This document shows positions 1 to 8,729 of a DNA stretch of 51,775 nt, piece after piece. The number at the start of each line of letters is the position of its first letter. The first letter of the stretch is position 1. Position numbers and translations under genes: made by a program. The DNA is from Acidimicrobiia bacterium (GTDB lineage: Bacteria > Actinomycetota > Acidimicrobiia > Spongiisociales > UBA5794). The notes beneath the pieces were generated by a model. It was not told the origin of the DNA. It saw only the letters and a list, made by a program, of their open reading frames with translations, and ran no database searches. The stretch covers positions 1 through 51,775 of the forward strand of contig DASWKR010000011.1 of NCBI GenBank assembly GCA_036396535.1, read 5' to 3'.

Positions 1-1377
1 TTCGGGAACCGGGTCGACGATGTCGACTTCGATCCGTCGTGGCACGAGCTTCTCGATGGCTCGATCGGGAGGGGAATGCACGCAGTCGCATGGACCGACC
101 CCGGGGGGTGGGTGGCCCGGGCGTCGTACAACTACCTCGAGTCCCAGGTCGAGCCGGGGCATTGGTGTCCCGTCTCGATGACGGCTTCCGCAGTCGGCGC
201 CGTGCGCATGGAGCCGGATCTGGCCGCTGAGTGGGAGCCACGTTTGCTGTCGCGGGTCTACGACCCGACGCCGCGACCTGCCGGTTCGAAGAGCGGCGTC
301 CTCGTCGGCATGGGGATGACCGAGAAGCAGGGAGGATCGGACGTACGGGCCAACACCACCACCGCGTCACCGCTCGGCGACGGCAGGTATCGCATCGAAG
401 GCCACAAGTGGTTCACGTCGGCGCCCACCAGCGACGCCTTCCTGGTGCTCGCGCAGGCGCCGGGAGGCCTGACGTGCTTCTTCGTGCCGCGCTTCGACGA
501 GGACGGGGGCCGCAACGCCATCCGCATCCAGCGGCTCAAGGACAAGCTGGGCAATCGTTCCAACGCCTCGTCCGAGGTCGAGTTCGAGGGCGCGACCGCG
601 CACCGGGTCGGCGAGGAGGGCAGAGGCGTCGTGACGATCATCGAGATGGTGAACGGCACCCGCCTCGACTGCATCGCCGGATCGGCAGGCATCATGCGCC
701 AAGCGGTGTCACAGGCGATCCACCACGCCCGGCACAGATCGGCGTTCGGCTCGAAGCTCTTCGACAAGCCGCTCATGCGCAACGTGCTGTGCGACCTCGA
801 GATCGAGGTCGAGGCTGCTGCGTGGCTCATGGGGCGCGTGGCGCACAGCTTCGACCGCGCTGGTCACGACCCGAGCGAGAGACAGCTACGACGCATCCTC
901 ACGCCGATCGCCAAGTACTGGGTGACGAAGCGGTGCACGGAGGTCGTGCGCGAATCCTTGGAGTGCCTGGGCGGCAACGGCTACGTCGAGGAGTCGCTCC
1001 TGCCGATGCTCTATCGCGAGTCGCCGCTCAACGCCATCTGGGAAGGCTCCGGGAACGTCATCGCTCTCGACGTCCTGCGGGTCGTCCGTCGCGAGCCCGA
1101 AGCGGTCGAAGCCCTCGTCGGCCTCCTCAGGCGAGGGTCCGATGAAGCGGGATACGACGCAGAGTCCACGATCGCCGACATCGCCGGCACGCCGGAGGCC
1201 GGTGCCCGCAGTCTCGTGGAGCGGCTCGCGGTGCTGGCCCAAGCTGCCCTGCTGACCGAGAACGCACGGCCGGCCGTCGCCGAGGCCTTCGTGGCGTCGC
1301 GGCTCGAGGGCCGGTCTGGCCGCCTCTACGGGACCCTCACAGGAGAGTACGACGCCGATGCGATCCTCGAAGCCTGA
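1..1377 (+). CDS. AidB-like acyl-CoA dehydrogenase, 5' end outside window
   Basis: The reading frame is open from base 1, so the N-terminus lies outside the window; 458 residues are visible. Acyl-CoA dehydrogenases are FAD flavoproteins that oxidise acyl-CoA thioesters at C2-C3; the AidB branch is linked to alkylation damage and binds DNA in E. coli. The opening residues (GNRVDDVDFDPSWHELL) and the segment GMGMTEKQGGSDVRANTT are typical of the AidB/isovaleryl-CoA dehydrogenase-like group, as is LGGNGYVEES near the C-terminus, where the ACAD fold contacts flavin. The internal ATG at 76 is not the real start because homology extends upstream of it. Substrate cannot be deduced. The next gene starts 60 bp downstream on the same strand with its own signal peptide and looks independent. 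Confidence 0.9.
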   Translation, partial: FGNRVDDVDFDPSWHELLDGSIGRGMHAVAWTDPGGWVARASYNYLESQVEPGHWCPVSMTASAVGAVRMEPDLAAEWEPRLLSRVYDPTPRPAGSKSGVLVGMGMTEKQGGSDVRANTTTASPLGDGRYRIEGHKWFTSAPTSDAFLVLAQAPGGLTCFFVPRFDEDGGRNAIRIQRLKDKLGNRSNASSEVEFEGATAHRVGEEGRGVVTIIEMVNGTRLDCIAGSAGIMRQAVSQAIHHARHRSAFGSKLFDKPLMRNVLCDLEIEVEAAAWLMGRVAHSFDRAGHDPSERQLRRILTPIAKYWVTKRCTEVVRESLECLGGNGYVEESLLPMLYRESPLNAIWEGSGNVIALDVLRVVRREPEAVEALVGLLRRGSDEAGYDAESTIADIAGTPEAGARSLVERLAVLAQAALLTENARPAVAEAFVASRLEGRSGRLYGTLTGEYDADAILEA

Positions 1378-1437
1378 CCGCTCACATCCATCCGATAGGC
1401 CCTACCGTTGCGCCGTCGCGGCTGATGGCATGTCGAT

Positions 1438-2121
1438 ATGAGAACCCGAATCGCCCTCATCTCCGTCGTCCTGCTCGCCGTTGCGGCGTGCGGAGGCGAG
1501 CCATCGGCGACGTCGACGTCTCCGCTAGATGGTTCGACGACCGTCACGGCGGCGCCTCCGACGACGGCGGCGCCGACGACCGCGGTGCCGATGACGACCC
1601 TCGCCCCAGGTACGACCATCCCGCCCTCGACGTCGCAGGTGACGTCGACCACGGGGCCTCCATACGTGGTGCCGGGCACACCGGATCTGACACCTCCCGA
1701 TCCGCTCAACGGGAGTGAGGGTGCGTCGGGATCCGGGTGCGCTCCCGGCACCGACGACCTACCGAGTGGGATCTGGTTCGGCTTTCTCGTCGAGAGGTCG
1801 GACTCGGCTGTGGAATTGGACCTGGCGTGCTTCTACTTCGGCGACATCGCCTGGGAGAAGGCTGCCGAGGTGGGCCAGGAAGCCAACAACGACTACTGGA
1901 TCGTGAACGAGAACCCGCTGGTGCGCACGGTTCCGGTTGCGGGCGACGCCGCGGTGTGGGCGATCACGGGCGACGCCACCCTCGGCCACGAGCGGCTCGC
2001 CTACGCCGATTGGACCGGAGCCGAGTCCACGTACACCCCGTGCCCCGGTGAGGGTTGCACGGTGTGGCTGTACGTGAACGACGGAGTCGTCGACGAGATC
2101 GTCGAGCAGTACCTGCCCTGA
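1438..2121 (+). CDS. Putative lipoprotein with Thr/Pro-rich linker, unknown function
   Basis: A 227-residue secreted protein. The N-terminus is a short signal peptide with a lipobox (LLAVAAC, Cys18), so it should be diacylated and anchored outside the cytoplasmic membrane. Residues about 25-75 are a low-complexity Ser/Thr/Pro/Ala linker (PPTTAAPTTAVP and similar), common in actinobacterial lipoproteins as a spacer through the cell wall. The C-terminal 120 residues form a compact domain containing FGFLVERSDSAVELDLACFYFGD and a paired CPGEGC near the end. I do not recognise the domain. It is convergent with hypC, whose stop lies 12 bp away, so it is unrelated to the hydrogenase operon. Confidence 0.8.
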   Translation: MRTRIALISVVLLAVAACGGEPSATSTSPLDGSTTVTAAPPTTAAPTTAVPMTTLAPGTTIPPSTSQVTSTTGPPYVVPGTPDLTPPDPLNGSEGASGSGCAPGTDDLPSGIWFGFLVERSDSAVELDLACFYFGDIAWEKAAEVGQEANNDYWIVNENPLVRTVPVAGDAAVWAITGDATLGHERLAYADWTGAESTYTPCPGEGCTVWLYVNDGVVDEIVEQYLP

Positions 2122-2133
2122 CTGTTTCCCTGG

Positions 2134-2364
2134 TCAGTCGCCGCCGCCTCCCGGCCCCAGCCAGAAGGGATCGTCGGGTCGGACTTCCCTGGCCCGCCTG
2201 ACGGCGTAGCCGGCGTGCACGATGACGTGGTCTCCAACTTCGGCATCCGGAACCATGACGAGGTCGACCTCGCGCAGCACGCCTGCTGCGTCCACCCTCC
2301 CCGGTATAGAGGCGGGCGACGGATCGCCGATCCACACGATCCTCCCTGGTACGGCGAGGCACAT
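2134..2364 (-). CDS. hypC: Hydrogenase maturation chaperone HypC/HupF family
   Basis: A 76-residue protein starting MCLAVPGRIVWIGD, the family hallmark in which Cys2 becomes the N-terminal thiol used to carry the Fe(CN)2CO precursor between HypD and the large subunit. The ATG at 2364 sets the conserved MCLAVPG at the N-terminus; longer upstream reading is only the overlapping frame of hypA. It is the last gene of the hydrogenase operon, 2 bp after the hypA stop. HypB, HypD, HypE and HypF are not in the window and must be encoded elsewhere if this hydrogenase is active. The residues RVDAAGVLREVDLVMVPDAEVGDHVIVHAG match the rest of the OB-like fold. Confidence 0.95.
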   Translation of the reverse strand: MCLAVPGRIVWIGDPSPASIPGRVDAAGVLREVDLVMVPDAEVGDHVIVHAGYAVRRAREVRPDDPFWLGPGGGGD

Positions 2365-2366
2365 CG

Positions 2367-2633
2367 TCAGTCGCGCACCGTGAGGGAGACGAGGACGACG
2401 CCGAGCGCTCCGGGGCCGTCGTCGGACATCTCGAGGTCGCCGGCCATCTCGATGGAGACCCTCGGGGCGTAGCCCCATCGGTGGCGCGCCATGCGGTCTA
2501 CGGCGCTCCCGAGAGACTCCGCGGTGAAGCCGGAGAGGGCGCCGACACGAAGCCGGATGGCTTCGATGCGACGGTTCGGCTCTTCGGCCTCGGCGCGGGC
2601 CAGGAGGTCCCTGACGATCCCCGTCTCATGCAT
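2367..2633 (-). CDS. hypA: HypA-like nickel chaperone lacking the zinc ribbon
   Basis: An 88-residue protein starting MHE, the nickel-binding N-terminal motif of HypA (His2), followed by a recognisable alpha/beta core: a helix, then IEAIRLRVGALSGFTAESLGSAVD, as in HypA. Standard HypA has about 115 residues and a zinc ribbon of two CxxC pairs; here the region between the beta strands (VSIEMAGDLEM...GVVLVSLTV) contains no cysteine at all, so the ribbon is missing while the final strand remains. The stop is followed 2 bp later by hypC, so this is not a truncation at a contig end. It overlaps the protease gene by 8 bp. It may still deliver nickel to HyhL through the MHE motif, without zinc-dependent control. 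Confidence 0.8.
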   Translation of the reverse strand: MHETGIVRDLLARAEAEEPNRRIEAIRLRVGALSGFTAESLGSAVDRMARHRWGYAPRVSIEMAGDLEMSDDGPGALGVVLVSLTVRD

Positions 2634-3054
2634 CGTCGATCTCCCGCGTGACCGTGGCGACGGCTTCCTCGACTTCGGGAGACAGCGCCGTTCCCGAGGT
2701 CAGGTCTCCGGCTTCGATCCCGTACACGACAAGGCTGGCGGGGAGGCGCCGCAGCGCTCTGGCGAGCTCGATCGTCTCGGCGACACCGACGGCATGGGTG
2801 GACGTGAACGTCCCAAGAGGCAGAGGGGCGCGCAATGGATCGAACTGACGGACGGTCCCGGGCGGAGAGCCCGTGCGGGTGGCGTCCACGATGATGACCT
2901 CGTCGGCTTCCTCCCAGAGATCGATGAGCTCGTACGACCCGAACATGACACGGTGCGCCTCGATCGTGCGCACCCGGTCGGCGACCTCGAGGCCAGCGGC
3001 GTCGTCACTCCTGAACGGGTTGCCGAGGCCGATGAGCATGCGCTTCACGGTCAC
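2626..3054 (-). CDS. [NiFe]-hydrogenase maturation endopeptidase (HyaD/HycI family)
   Basis: A 142-residue protease that removes the C-terminal extension of the hydrogenase large subunit after nickel insertion. The start is taken as GTG at 3054, overlapping the hyhL stop in a GTGA junction; this puts the family N-terminus ([16 protein letters not shown]) close to the start, whereas the ATG at 3105 lies in hyhL coding sequence. Visible family features are [11 protein letters not shown] with its acidic nickel ligand, IIVDAT in the middle strand, and THAVG with the metal-binding histidine. HyhL ends in DPCISCATH plus ten residues, the expected substrate. It lies between hyhL and hypA in the operon. 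Confidence 0.93.
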   Translation of the reverse strand: MTVKRMLIGLGNPFRSDDAAGLEVADRVRTIEAHRVMFGSYELIDLWEEADEVIIVDATRTGSPPGTVRQFDPLRAPLPLGTFTSTHAVGVAETIELARALRRLPASLVVYGIEAGDLTSGTALSPEVEEAVATVTREIDDA

Positions 3055-4346
3055 GGCTCCCTGTCGACGGTGAGGTCGAGGAAGTGGGTGGCGCACGAGA
3101 TGCACGGGTCGTAGTTGCGGATCGCCTGCTCGAGCTGCCAGCGGAGCTCGTCGTCCCCGAGGGCGGCGTGCCCCGAGGCGTACACCTTGAGGTCATCCTC
3201 GATGCTCAACTGGTTCTGCGAGGTCGGCGGGACGATGTGGGCGTCCGTGATGGCGCCTGCGTCGTCGACCAGGTAGCGGTGGTAGAGCAGGCCCCGGGGC
3301 GCTTCCGTGGCGCCATGACCGACAGCGCCACGAGGGTCGACCGCGATCGACGGTGAAGGGGGCTGCTCGTACTCGGCGATGAGGCGCAGGGCTTCCTCCA
3401 CCGCCAGCACCGTCTCGACGGCTCGAACGACGATGCTCCTGAACGGGTTCCTGCAGACCGGTCCGAGGCCGGCCGTCTCCGCCGCCATCTTGGCGACGGG
3501 CGTGAGCTGCTCCGAGTTCAGGCTGTACCTCGCCATCGGTCCAACGTGAAAGGCGCCCCTCTCCTTGATGTGGGCGTGGAGTGCGTTCGACCATGCGACG
3601 TGGGTCTCCTCGAAGTGCTCGGGCCACTCGTCGACGGCGATGTCGAGACCGCGGTTCGAGACGACGCGGCCTTCGTGTATGGCGTACTCGTCCTCGTGGC
3701 GGAGTGCGACGAACTCGTAGTCCCGCTCGAACTCGGGGAACGAGAAGGCGGAGACCCACTCGGCGGTTGCCAAGGCGGCCTCGAGAGCCCACTCGAGCTC
3801 GGGAACCATGGCGGCCAGCTCCCGGCGGGTCGGTGTCCGATAGAAGCCGCCGACCTTGACGTTGATCGGGTGGATCTCCCTGCCACCGAGGAGCGTCATG
3901 ATCCGGTTCCCGAGCCGCTTCAGGCGAAGGCCTCGCTCGACGATCGCCTGGTGGTCGTGCGCCATCGCCACCGCGCTCTCGTACCCGAGGAAGTCCGGGG
4001 CATGCAGGAAGTAGAGGTGGAGGACGTGGCTCTCGATCCATTCCCCGCAATAGAGCAGCCGTCGCAGGGCGCGGATCGGGCCATCGACCCGGACCCCCGC
4101 CGCGTCCTCCATGGCGGCGCACGAGCTCATCTGGTAGGCGACGGGGCAGATGCCGCAGATGCGGGCCGTGATGTCGGGCACCTCCTTGAACGACCGGCCT
4201 CTGAGGAAGGCTTCGAAGAACCGAGGCGGCTCGAAGATCTTGAACTTCAGGTCGAGCACCTCGTCGCCCCGAAGTTTGAGATACATGGCGCCTTCACCCT
4301 CGACTCGCGCGAGGTAGTCGACCGCGATCTCGCGCTCAGTGCTCAT
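3051..4346 (-). CDS. hyhL: Group 3b-type [NiFe]-hydrogenase large (catalytic) subunit
   Basis: A 431-residue subunit carrying the NiFe active site. The proximal motif is RICGIC (Cys64, Cys67) and the distal motif is DPCISCATH (Cys415, Cys418, His421), giving four cysteine nickel ligands. Ten residues ([10 protein letters not shown]) follow His421 and should be cleaved by the protease encoded immediately downstream. The start at 4346 ([19 protein letters not shown]) overlaps the hyhS stop by 11 bp and matches the family N-terminus; a longer upstream frame is only the shadow of hyhS. With the HyhB/HyhG flavin and FeS subunits this matches the cytosolic, bidirectional NAD(P)-linked group 3b enzymes (sulfhydrogenase type), also found in aerobic actinobacteria such as Mycobacterium smegmatis. 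Confidence 0.96.
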   Translation of the reverse strand: MSTEREIAVDYLARVEGEGAMYLKLRGDEVLDLKFKIFEPPRFFEAFLRGRSFKEVPDITARICGICPVAYQMSSCAAMEDAAGVRVDGPIRALRRLLYCGEWIESHVLHLYFLHAPDFLGYESAVAMAHDHQAIVERGLRLKRLGNRIMTLLGGREIHPINVKVGGFYRTPTRRELAAMVPELEWALEAALATAEWVSAFSFPEFERDYEFVALRHEDEYAIHEGRVVSNRGLDIAVDEWPEHFEETHVAWSNALHAHIKERGAFHVGPMARYSLNSEQLTPVAKMAAETAGLGPVCRNPFRSIVVRAVETVLAVEEALRLIAEYEQPPSPSIAVDPRGAVGHGATEAPRGLLYHRYLVDDAGAITDAHIVPPTSQNQLSIEDDLKVYASGHAALGDDELRWQLEQAIRNYDPCISCATHFLDLTVDREP

Positions 4347-5109
4347 GCGCCTCGCTCGCTTCCTTGAACTCCGGGGCGTAGGCATTGAACGTCCGGAGGG
4401 CGAGCACGAGGTCGTGCTCGATGACCCCGAGCTCGGTCCACCGGTCGGTGAGCGATGGCACGTTCGGGGACGTGGCCGGTCCGAAGCATCCGTAGCATCC
4501 GCGGTCATAGGCCGGGCAGATGGCGCCGCAGCCTGCGTGGGTGATCGGGCCGAGACACGGTGTGCCCCTCGTCACCATCACGCACGGCGTCCCTCGCATC
4601 TTGCACTCGACGCACACGCTGTGGCCCGGGGTGGCGGGCTGCCGGCCGGCGACGAAGGCGTCGATGACTTCGACGAGCTGGTGCTTCGAGATCGGACAGC
4701 CTCGCAGCTCGAAGTCGACGTCGATGTGGTCGGCGATCGGGGTCGACGTCTCCAGGGTGTCGATGTATTCGGGGCTGGCGTACACGATGCTGAGGAACTC
4801 GTCGACGTTGCCCCAGTTCTTCAGGGCCTGGATGCCACCCGCTGTGGCGCAGGCCCCGATGGTGACCACCGTGCGAGACACCTCGCGCACTTGGCGGATG
4901 CGTGAGGCGTCGTGTGCGGTGGTGATCGACCCTTCGACGAGGGACAGGTCGTACGGTCCCGCCACCACCCCGCGCGTCGCCTCGGGGAAGTAGGCGATGT
5001 CGATCGCACCCGCGATCGACAGCAGCTCGTCCTCGCAGTTGAGCAGGGTGAGCTGGCAGCCGTCGCACGAGGCGAACTTCCAGACGGCGAGCTTGGGGCG
5101 CCTCGTCAC
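4336..5109 (-). CDS. hyhS: Group 3b-type [NiFe]-hydrogenase small subunit
   Basis: A 257-residue FeS subunit that relays electrons from the NiFe centre. The N-terminus [18 protein letters not shown] carries the proximal-cluster CxxC (Cys15, Cys18) with no twin-arginine signal, so the complex is cytosolic. Further cysteines include the GACATAGG segment, RGCPISKHQ, and a Cys-rich region ([29 protein letters not shown]) for the medial and distal clusters. The start is GTG at 5109, overlapping the hyhG stop as GTGA; this removes an upstream extension that is only the hyhG shadow. It overlaps hyhL by 11 bp, so production of the two subunits is likely coupled. Confidence 0.96.
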   Translation of the reverse strand: MTRRPKLAVWKFASCDGCQLTLLNCEDELLSIAGAIDIAYFPEATRGVVAGPYDLSLVEGSITTAHDASRIRQVREVSRTVVTIGACATAGGIQALKNWGNVDEFLSIVYASPEYIDTLETSTPIADHIDVDFELRGCPISKHQLVEVIDAFVAGRQPATPGHSVCVECKMRGTPCVMVTRGTPCLGPITHAGCGAICPAYDRGCYGCFGPATSPNVPSLTDRWTELGVIEHDLVLALRTFNAYAPEFKEASEAHEH

Positions 5110-5966
5110 AGCTCGACCACCCGCATCCGCTCCATCACGCGCCTGTACGGGACCACGGGACCCTGCCGGCAGGCGAAGTCGGGTCCGTACTGGCAGTGGC
5201 CGCAGAACCCGACGGCGCACTTCATGTTCCGTTCGAGGCTGATGAACACGTCCTCAGGGCGCACCCCGGTCGCCTTGAGCTCCCGGGCGATGACCTTCAT
5301 CATGATCTCCGGCCCGCACACCATGGCAAGGGTGTTCGCCGGGTCGAAGGCGATCCTCGGAAGCAGGCCGGTCACGACGCCGACGTCGCCGAACCATCCT
5401 TCGTCGGACCGATCGACGGTCACCTCGATCTCTGCGTCGAAGCGGCTCCTCCACTCCTGGAGCTCGGAGCCGAACAGGAGGTCGCGGGGCGATCTGGCGC
5501 CATAGATCAGGGAGACGGTTCCATAGCGGCTGCGGTCGGTCAGGAGGCGGCGCACCACGGGCCGCAGGGGGGCGAGGCCTATGCCTCCGGCTGCGACGAC
5601 GACGTCTTTGTCGTGGGCCTCGGCGAGCGGCCATGGGGTCCCGTACGGTCCGCGTATGCCGACCTCATCGCCGGCCTCGAGGCCGCAGATCGCCCTGGTC
5701 ACCGCCCCGACCGCTCGGACTGTGTGTGACAGCGACTCCCCGGCGCCGCCGCCGCCCGACACCGATATCGGTACCTCGCCCACTCCGAAGACGTAGACCA
5801 TTGCGAACTGACCCGGTGCGAACGCCGCCCCTCGATCTCCTACCGGCTCGAGGTCGATCGTCACCGTGTCCGCCGTCTCGTGGCGGGAGGCGACGACTCG
5901 ATACGGGCTCGGGAGCATCGCCTCGGCGGGGAGTGGTGGGGTCGTCGATTGCGCACTGTGCGTCAT
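5106..5966 (-). CDS. hyhG: Hydrogenase gamma subunit, FAD/NAD(P)- and [2Fe-2S]-binding
   Basis: A 286-residue flavoprotein of the ferredoxin-NADP reductase type that links the hydrogenase to NAD(P)H. It has an N-terminal FAD-binding beta barrel ([11 protein letters not shown], then VPISVSG), a nucleotide-binding half ([26 protein letters not shown]), and a C-terminal [2Fe-2S] segment with cysteines in [13 protein letters not shown] and FACRQG, as in PyrK/HydG proteins. The start ATG at 5966 overlaps the preceding stop in an ATGA junction. Its place between the cyclic-nucleotide-binding gene and hyhS matches the B-G-S-L order of group 3b operons. Confidence 0.94.
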   Translation of the reverse strand: MTHSAQSTTPPLPAEAMLPSPYRVVASRHETADTVTIDLEPVGDRGAAFAPGQFAMVYVFGVGEVPISVSGGGGAGESLSHTVRAVGAVTRAICGLEAGDEVGIRGPYGTPWPLAEAHDKDVVVAAGGIGLAPLRPVVRRLLTDRSRYGTVSLIYGARSPRDLLFGSELQEWRSRFDAEIEVTVDRSDEGWFGDVGVVTGLLPRIAFDPANTLAMVCGPEIMMKVIARELKATGVRPEDVFISLERNMKCAVGFCGHCQYGPDFACRQGPVVPYRRVMERMRVVEL

Positions 5967-6421
5967 CTCGACTCCCCGTAGAGGTCCAGGAGTTGCAGCC
6001 TCGTGCTCTGGAGGCGGCCGACGGCCTCCCTGGCGATCACCTCGAGAACCTGCCGCGCAAGGGCGCTGTCGCGATCGCAAGCGAGCCGAACGGCGGCCGC
6101 GTCGAACGACGTCGCGGTCGTGTCGGTCAGCGCCTTGGCGCGCCAGTTCCACCGCTGTGGCGGGAACAGCCAGCTGATCCCGACCAGGTCGCCGTCGCCC
6201 AGGGTCTGGATGACGATGGGCGGCCTACCGGGGCTCGTCAGCTCCAACCCGACCTTGCCCTGGTCGATGACGTAGAACGTCTCGGCGTCTGCCGCCTCTT
6301 CGAACAGCACGTCGCCGACTCTGAAGCGGACTCGGCGGCTCACCGACTCCATGAACGCAGCATCGTTCGCCCCGAGTCGGGACAGGAGGTCGGCTCCCGC
6401 TCGCCTTCGTCCTTCGCTCAT
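5963..6421 (-). CDS. Cyclic-nucleotide-binding domain protein inside the hydrogenase operon
   Basis: A 152-residue protein that is essentially one Crp-type cyclic-nucleotide-binding domain: RFRVGDVLFEEAADAETFYVIDQG is the beta-roll signature, followed by GDGDLVGISWLFPPQRWNWRAKAL where the phosphate-binding cassette lies. The cassette is unusual for its tryptophans and lacks the classical GE...RxA spacing, although an Arg-Ala pair is kept. There is no helix-turn-helix after the C-helix, so it is not a DNA-binding regulator by itself. Both ends overlap neighbours by ATGA junctions, which suggests a stoichiometric partner, perhaps a ligand-sensing accessory subunit of the hydrogenase. The ligand is unknown. 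Confidence 0.85.
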   Translation of the reverse strand: MSEGRRRAGADLLSRLGANDAAFMESVSRRVRFRVGDVLFEEAADAETFYVIDQGKVGLELTSPGRPPIVIQTLGDGDLVGISWLFPPQRWNWRAKALTDTTATSFDAAAVRLACDRDSALARQVLEVIAREAVGRLQSTRLQLLDLYGESR

Positions 6422-7533
6422 CCGGCCCCCGCGGAGTCGGCCCGGATGGCGGCGACCTCTTCGGTGATGTCGATCCCGACGGGGCACCACGTGATGCACC
6501 TCCCGCAGCCGACACAACCAGAAGACCCGAACTGGTCGTACCAGCTGGCGAGCTTGTGAGTCATCCACTGCCTGTACCTCGACCTCGTGGACGAGCGGAC
6601 GGGGACGTCGTGCAGCTTCGAGAAGTCGAGCGTGAAGCACGAGTCCCATCTGCGGCTGCGAGCCGCGGCAGCGCCGTCGAGTGCCGACGTGTCCTCGGTG
6701 GTCGAGCAGAAGCAGGTCGGGCACACGAGGGTGCAGTTCGTACAAGCCAGGCACCGTTCTGCTACGTCGTCCCAACGAGGGTGATCGCTGTTCTCGTACA
6801 GCAGCTCCTTGATCCCAGCCGTGTCCATGGCCCTTCCCATGCTCTCGGCGGTGTGCGCCACGATCTCGCCGATCGCCGTCTCGTCGGCCCGGTCCGCAAG
6901 GCGGCCGGGGAGCCGGTCCAGGACCTGTTCGCCGCGCTCCGTGCCCGCCTCGATCACGAACTCGTGACGCCTCGAGTCGATGACCTCTGTCATCACGAGG
7001 TCGTAGCCCGACGTGCAGCGCGGGCCCGTCTCCATCGACACGCAAAAGCACGTCCCGCCGGCGACGGCACAATTGACGCCGACTGTGAACGCTTCCCGGC
7101 GGACGTTCGCATAGGTCCGATCGACCATCGCCCCCATGAAGACCCTGTCTTGGATGTCGATGGCCGCCAGCTCGCAGGCTCGGGCGCCGAGAAAGGCGTA
7201 CCTGACGGTCGGGAGGTCACTCTCCGAGAAGACGAGCGACCCGTTCGTTCGCTTGATCTGCAGGAGCTCCGTTCTCGGAGGGAACAGGTACTTCTTCCAC
7301 GAGTGAGGTCCGACGGCGTAGCCGAACAGTGCCTCGTCGTGGCGACGGCGCAGCCGGTATGTGCCGCCATCCTGGGTGTCCGTCCAGCCGATCGGGAGGT
7401 CTTCGACCCCGGAGAGCTCGTCGTAGACGATCGCATCGTCGCGGATCGTTGGCCCCACGATCGTGTAACCCTCCTCGACGAGGACATCGAAAAGCGATCC
7501 GATGTCGCTGCGGTCGACGACGCGCCCGGCCAT
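6418..7533 (-). CDS. hyhB: Hydrogenase beta subunit with two [4Fe-4S] clusters (sulfhydrogenase/AsrA type)
   Basis: A 371-residue ferredoxin-like subunit passing electrons between HyhG and HyhS. The C-terminal third holds two four-cysteine motifs, CLACTNCTLVCP with TCFC after it, and CVGCGRCITWCPVG. The rest resembles the AsrA/HydB fold (YRLRRR, GPHSWKKYLFPPRTELL, FLGARACELAAIDIQD). I chose the ATG at 7533 (MAGRVVDRSDIG) because a strong ribosome-binding sequence AGGGAGAAG sits six bases upstream of it; ATGs at 7551 and 7569 are less well placed. It is the first gene of the operon that continues to hypC; about 100 bp separate it from the end of the upstream same-strand gene. Confidence 0.94.
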   Translation of the reverse strand: MAGRVVDRSDIGSLFDVLVEEGYTIVGPTIRDDAIVYDELSGVEDLPIGWTDTQDGGTYRLRRRHDEALFGYAVGPHSWKKYLFPPRTELLQIKRTNGSLVFSESDLPTVRYAFLGARACELAAIDIQDRVFMGAMVDRTYANVRREAFTVGVNCAVAGGTCFCVSMETGPRCTSGYDLVMTEVIDSRRHEFVIEAGTERGEQVLDRLPGRLADRADETAIGEIVAHTAESMGRAMDTAGIKELLYENSDHPRWDDVAERCLACTNCTLVCPTCFCSTTEDTSALDGAAAARSRRWDSCFTLDFSKLHDVPVRSSTRSRYRQWMTHKLASWYDQFGSSGCVGCGRCITWCPVGIDITEEVAAIRADSAGAG

Positions 7534-7639
7534 GAGGTCTTCTCCCTGCATCCCGGCAAACCTACCCATCCCGCGGCAACTTGGTCAGGGCCGTTCGGAC
7601 GTTGCGATGCGCTGCCGCCGGGGCACATGACGCCGCAGC

Positions 7640-8583
7640 TCAGGGGAGCCTCTCGGCACCGGCGAGGACTCGGAGAGCGTTGAGGGTGATCATCTCGTTC
7701 GGGGCCGAGCGGCCCCAGTCGACCACCTCGACCGTGCCAGCATCCGAGCCGGGCGGCTTCCACCAATAGGCGCCCGGGCGCCACCTGCCGTCGGTGAGGC
7801 GGCGCCGCGGCAGCGCGGGTCGCCTGCCACACCGACCCTGGAGAGCACGAGGAGAGCCTGGAGGACGTCGTAGTGCCAATAGGGTGGGTAGTGGAGCGCC
7901 AGCCAAGCCCGGTTGATCACCGCTCCGGCGTGAAGCGAGTGGTAGACACGATGCTCGAGCAAGAGCTCGGCTGTCCGCATCGCCGCCGCCTTGGCGCGCT
8001 CGTCGCCGGTTGCGAGCCAGTACTCGAACAGGCCCCACATCGCCGGGAGCGACTCGTGGAATGAAGAGCGGCGCCCGGATGCGGCGATGTCGCAATTCCA
8101 GCCGCCGTCGGGCCACTGCCAGTCGATCAGCGAGTCCGCCAGCAACCCGACTCGATCGTCCTCCGCCAGCCCGAGTCGCGAGCAGACGGCGAGGACGTTC
8201 CCTTCCTGCGAGGCACAGCGTCGCACCAGTCCGTCCACGGTGGTGATCCGGGAGCGATGTCCTTCGCTCGTCAGCCAAGCGAGCACGGTGTCTGCGGCTC
8301 TCGTCGATCTCGGCTCATGGGCGGGTACGCCGAGCTCGACGAGGGAGACGAGGCGCCAGTGGGCGCCCCTCCATTTGCTGTACGGGTGGACGCCGAAGGC
8401 TCCATCCGGGCGTTGGCCGCCGAGCAGCGCCGTCACCTTGGGCCCGGCGAGGATCCCGTCGTCCGGGTCGGCTCGTCCGCCGAGGAGGTCGCGGCGCGTA
8501 AGAGAGCGAATGGCCGGTTCCTCGGACTCGAGCAGCCAGGCGATGGCGCGGCGCGTCGCCTCGTCCCAGTCTCCATCGGCCAC
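7640..8583 (-). pseudogene. Squalene-cyclase/prenyltransferase-fold protein, frameshifted near its 3' end
   Basis: The protein resembles the terpenoid-cyclase (alpha/alpha-toroid) family: GGQRPDGAFGVHPYSKW, WQWPDGGWNCD and SSFHESLPAMWGLFEY are QW-like repeats, and YWHYDVLQALLVLSRVGV is the last conserved helix. After GDPR, near 7810-7820, the frame breaks: the original frame continues as nonsense to 7690, while the minus-one frame gives RLTDGRWRPGAYWWKPPG and ends at 7640 with ITLNALRVLAGAERL, the expected C-terminus. The join is also about seven residues shorter than usual, so a deletion of 3n+1 bases (for example 1 or 22) would explain it. The start is uncertain; GTG at 8583 is a guess. It could be a real pseudogene or a sequencing or assembly error. 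Confidence 0.65.
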
Positions 8584-8610
8584 GTCGGCGCGCCCGTGCT
8601 CGGGCCGATT

Positions 8611-8632
8611 GTGGCAGGCGGCCGCCTGCCAC
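8611..8632. repeat. Perfect 22-bp palindrome, possible operator or hairpin
   Basis: The bases GTGGCAGGCGG and CCGCCTGCCAC are exact reverse complements with no spacer. It lies in the 146-bp region between the divergent squalene-cyclase-like gene and the PRC-barrel gene, or inside the former if its start is further upstream. It could bind a dimeric regulator or fold as a cruciform; no T-run follows, so a terminator is less likely. Confidence 0.6.
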
Positions 8633-8729
8633 CGCCTCGAGGCGCCAAGGAAAACATGACTCGACGGCGGCGCAGCCGGGTACATGGGCGCTGGATGCAC
8701 AGGCCGCCTGTCTCACGGGAGGACGGAAC

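Noticed and set aside
2113-2133. Short inverted repeat between the lipoprotein and hypC stops as a bidirectional terminator
   Set aside because: Only 5-bp arms (CTGAC/GTCAG) with a 10-base loop; too weak to claim.
2367-2633. hypA as a second selenoprotein or readthrough case
   Set aside because: The stop is followed after 2 bp by the hypC start and no zinc-ribbon sequence is encoded beyond it in any frame.
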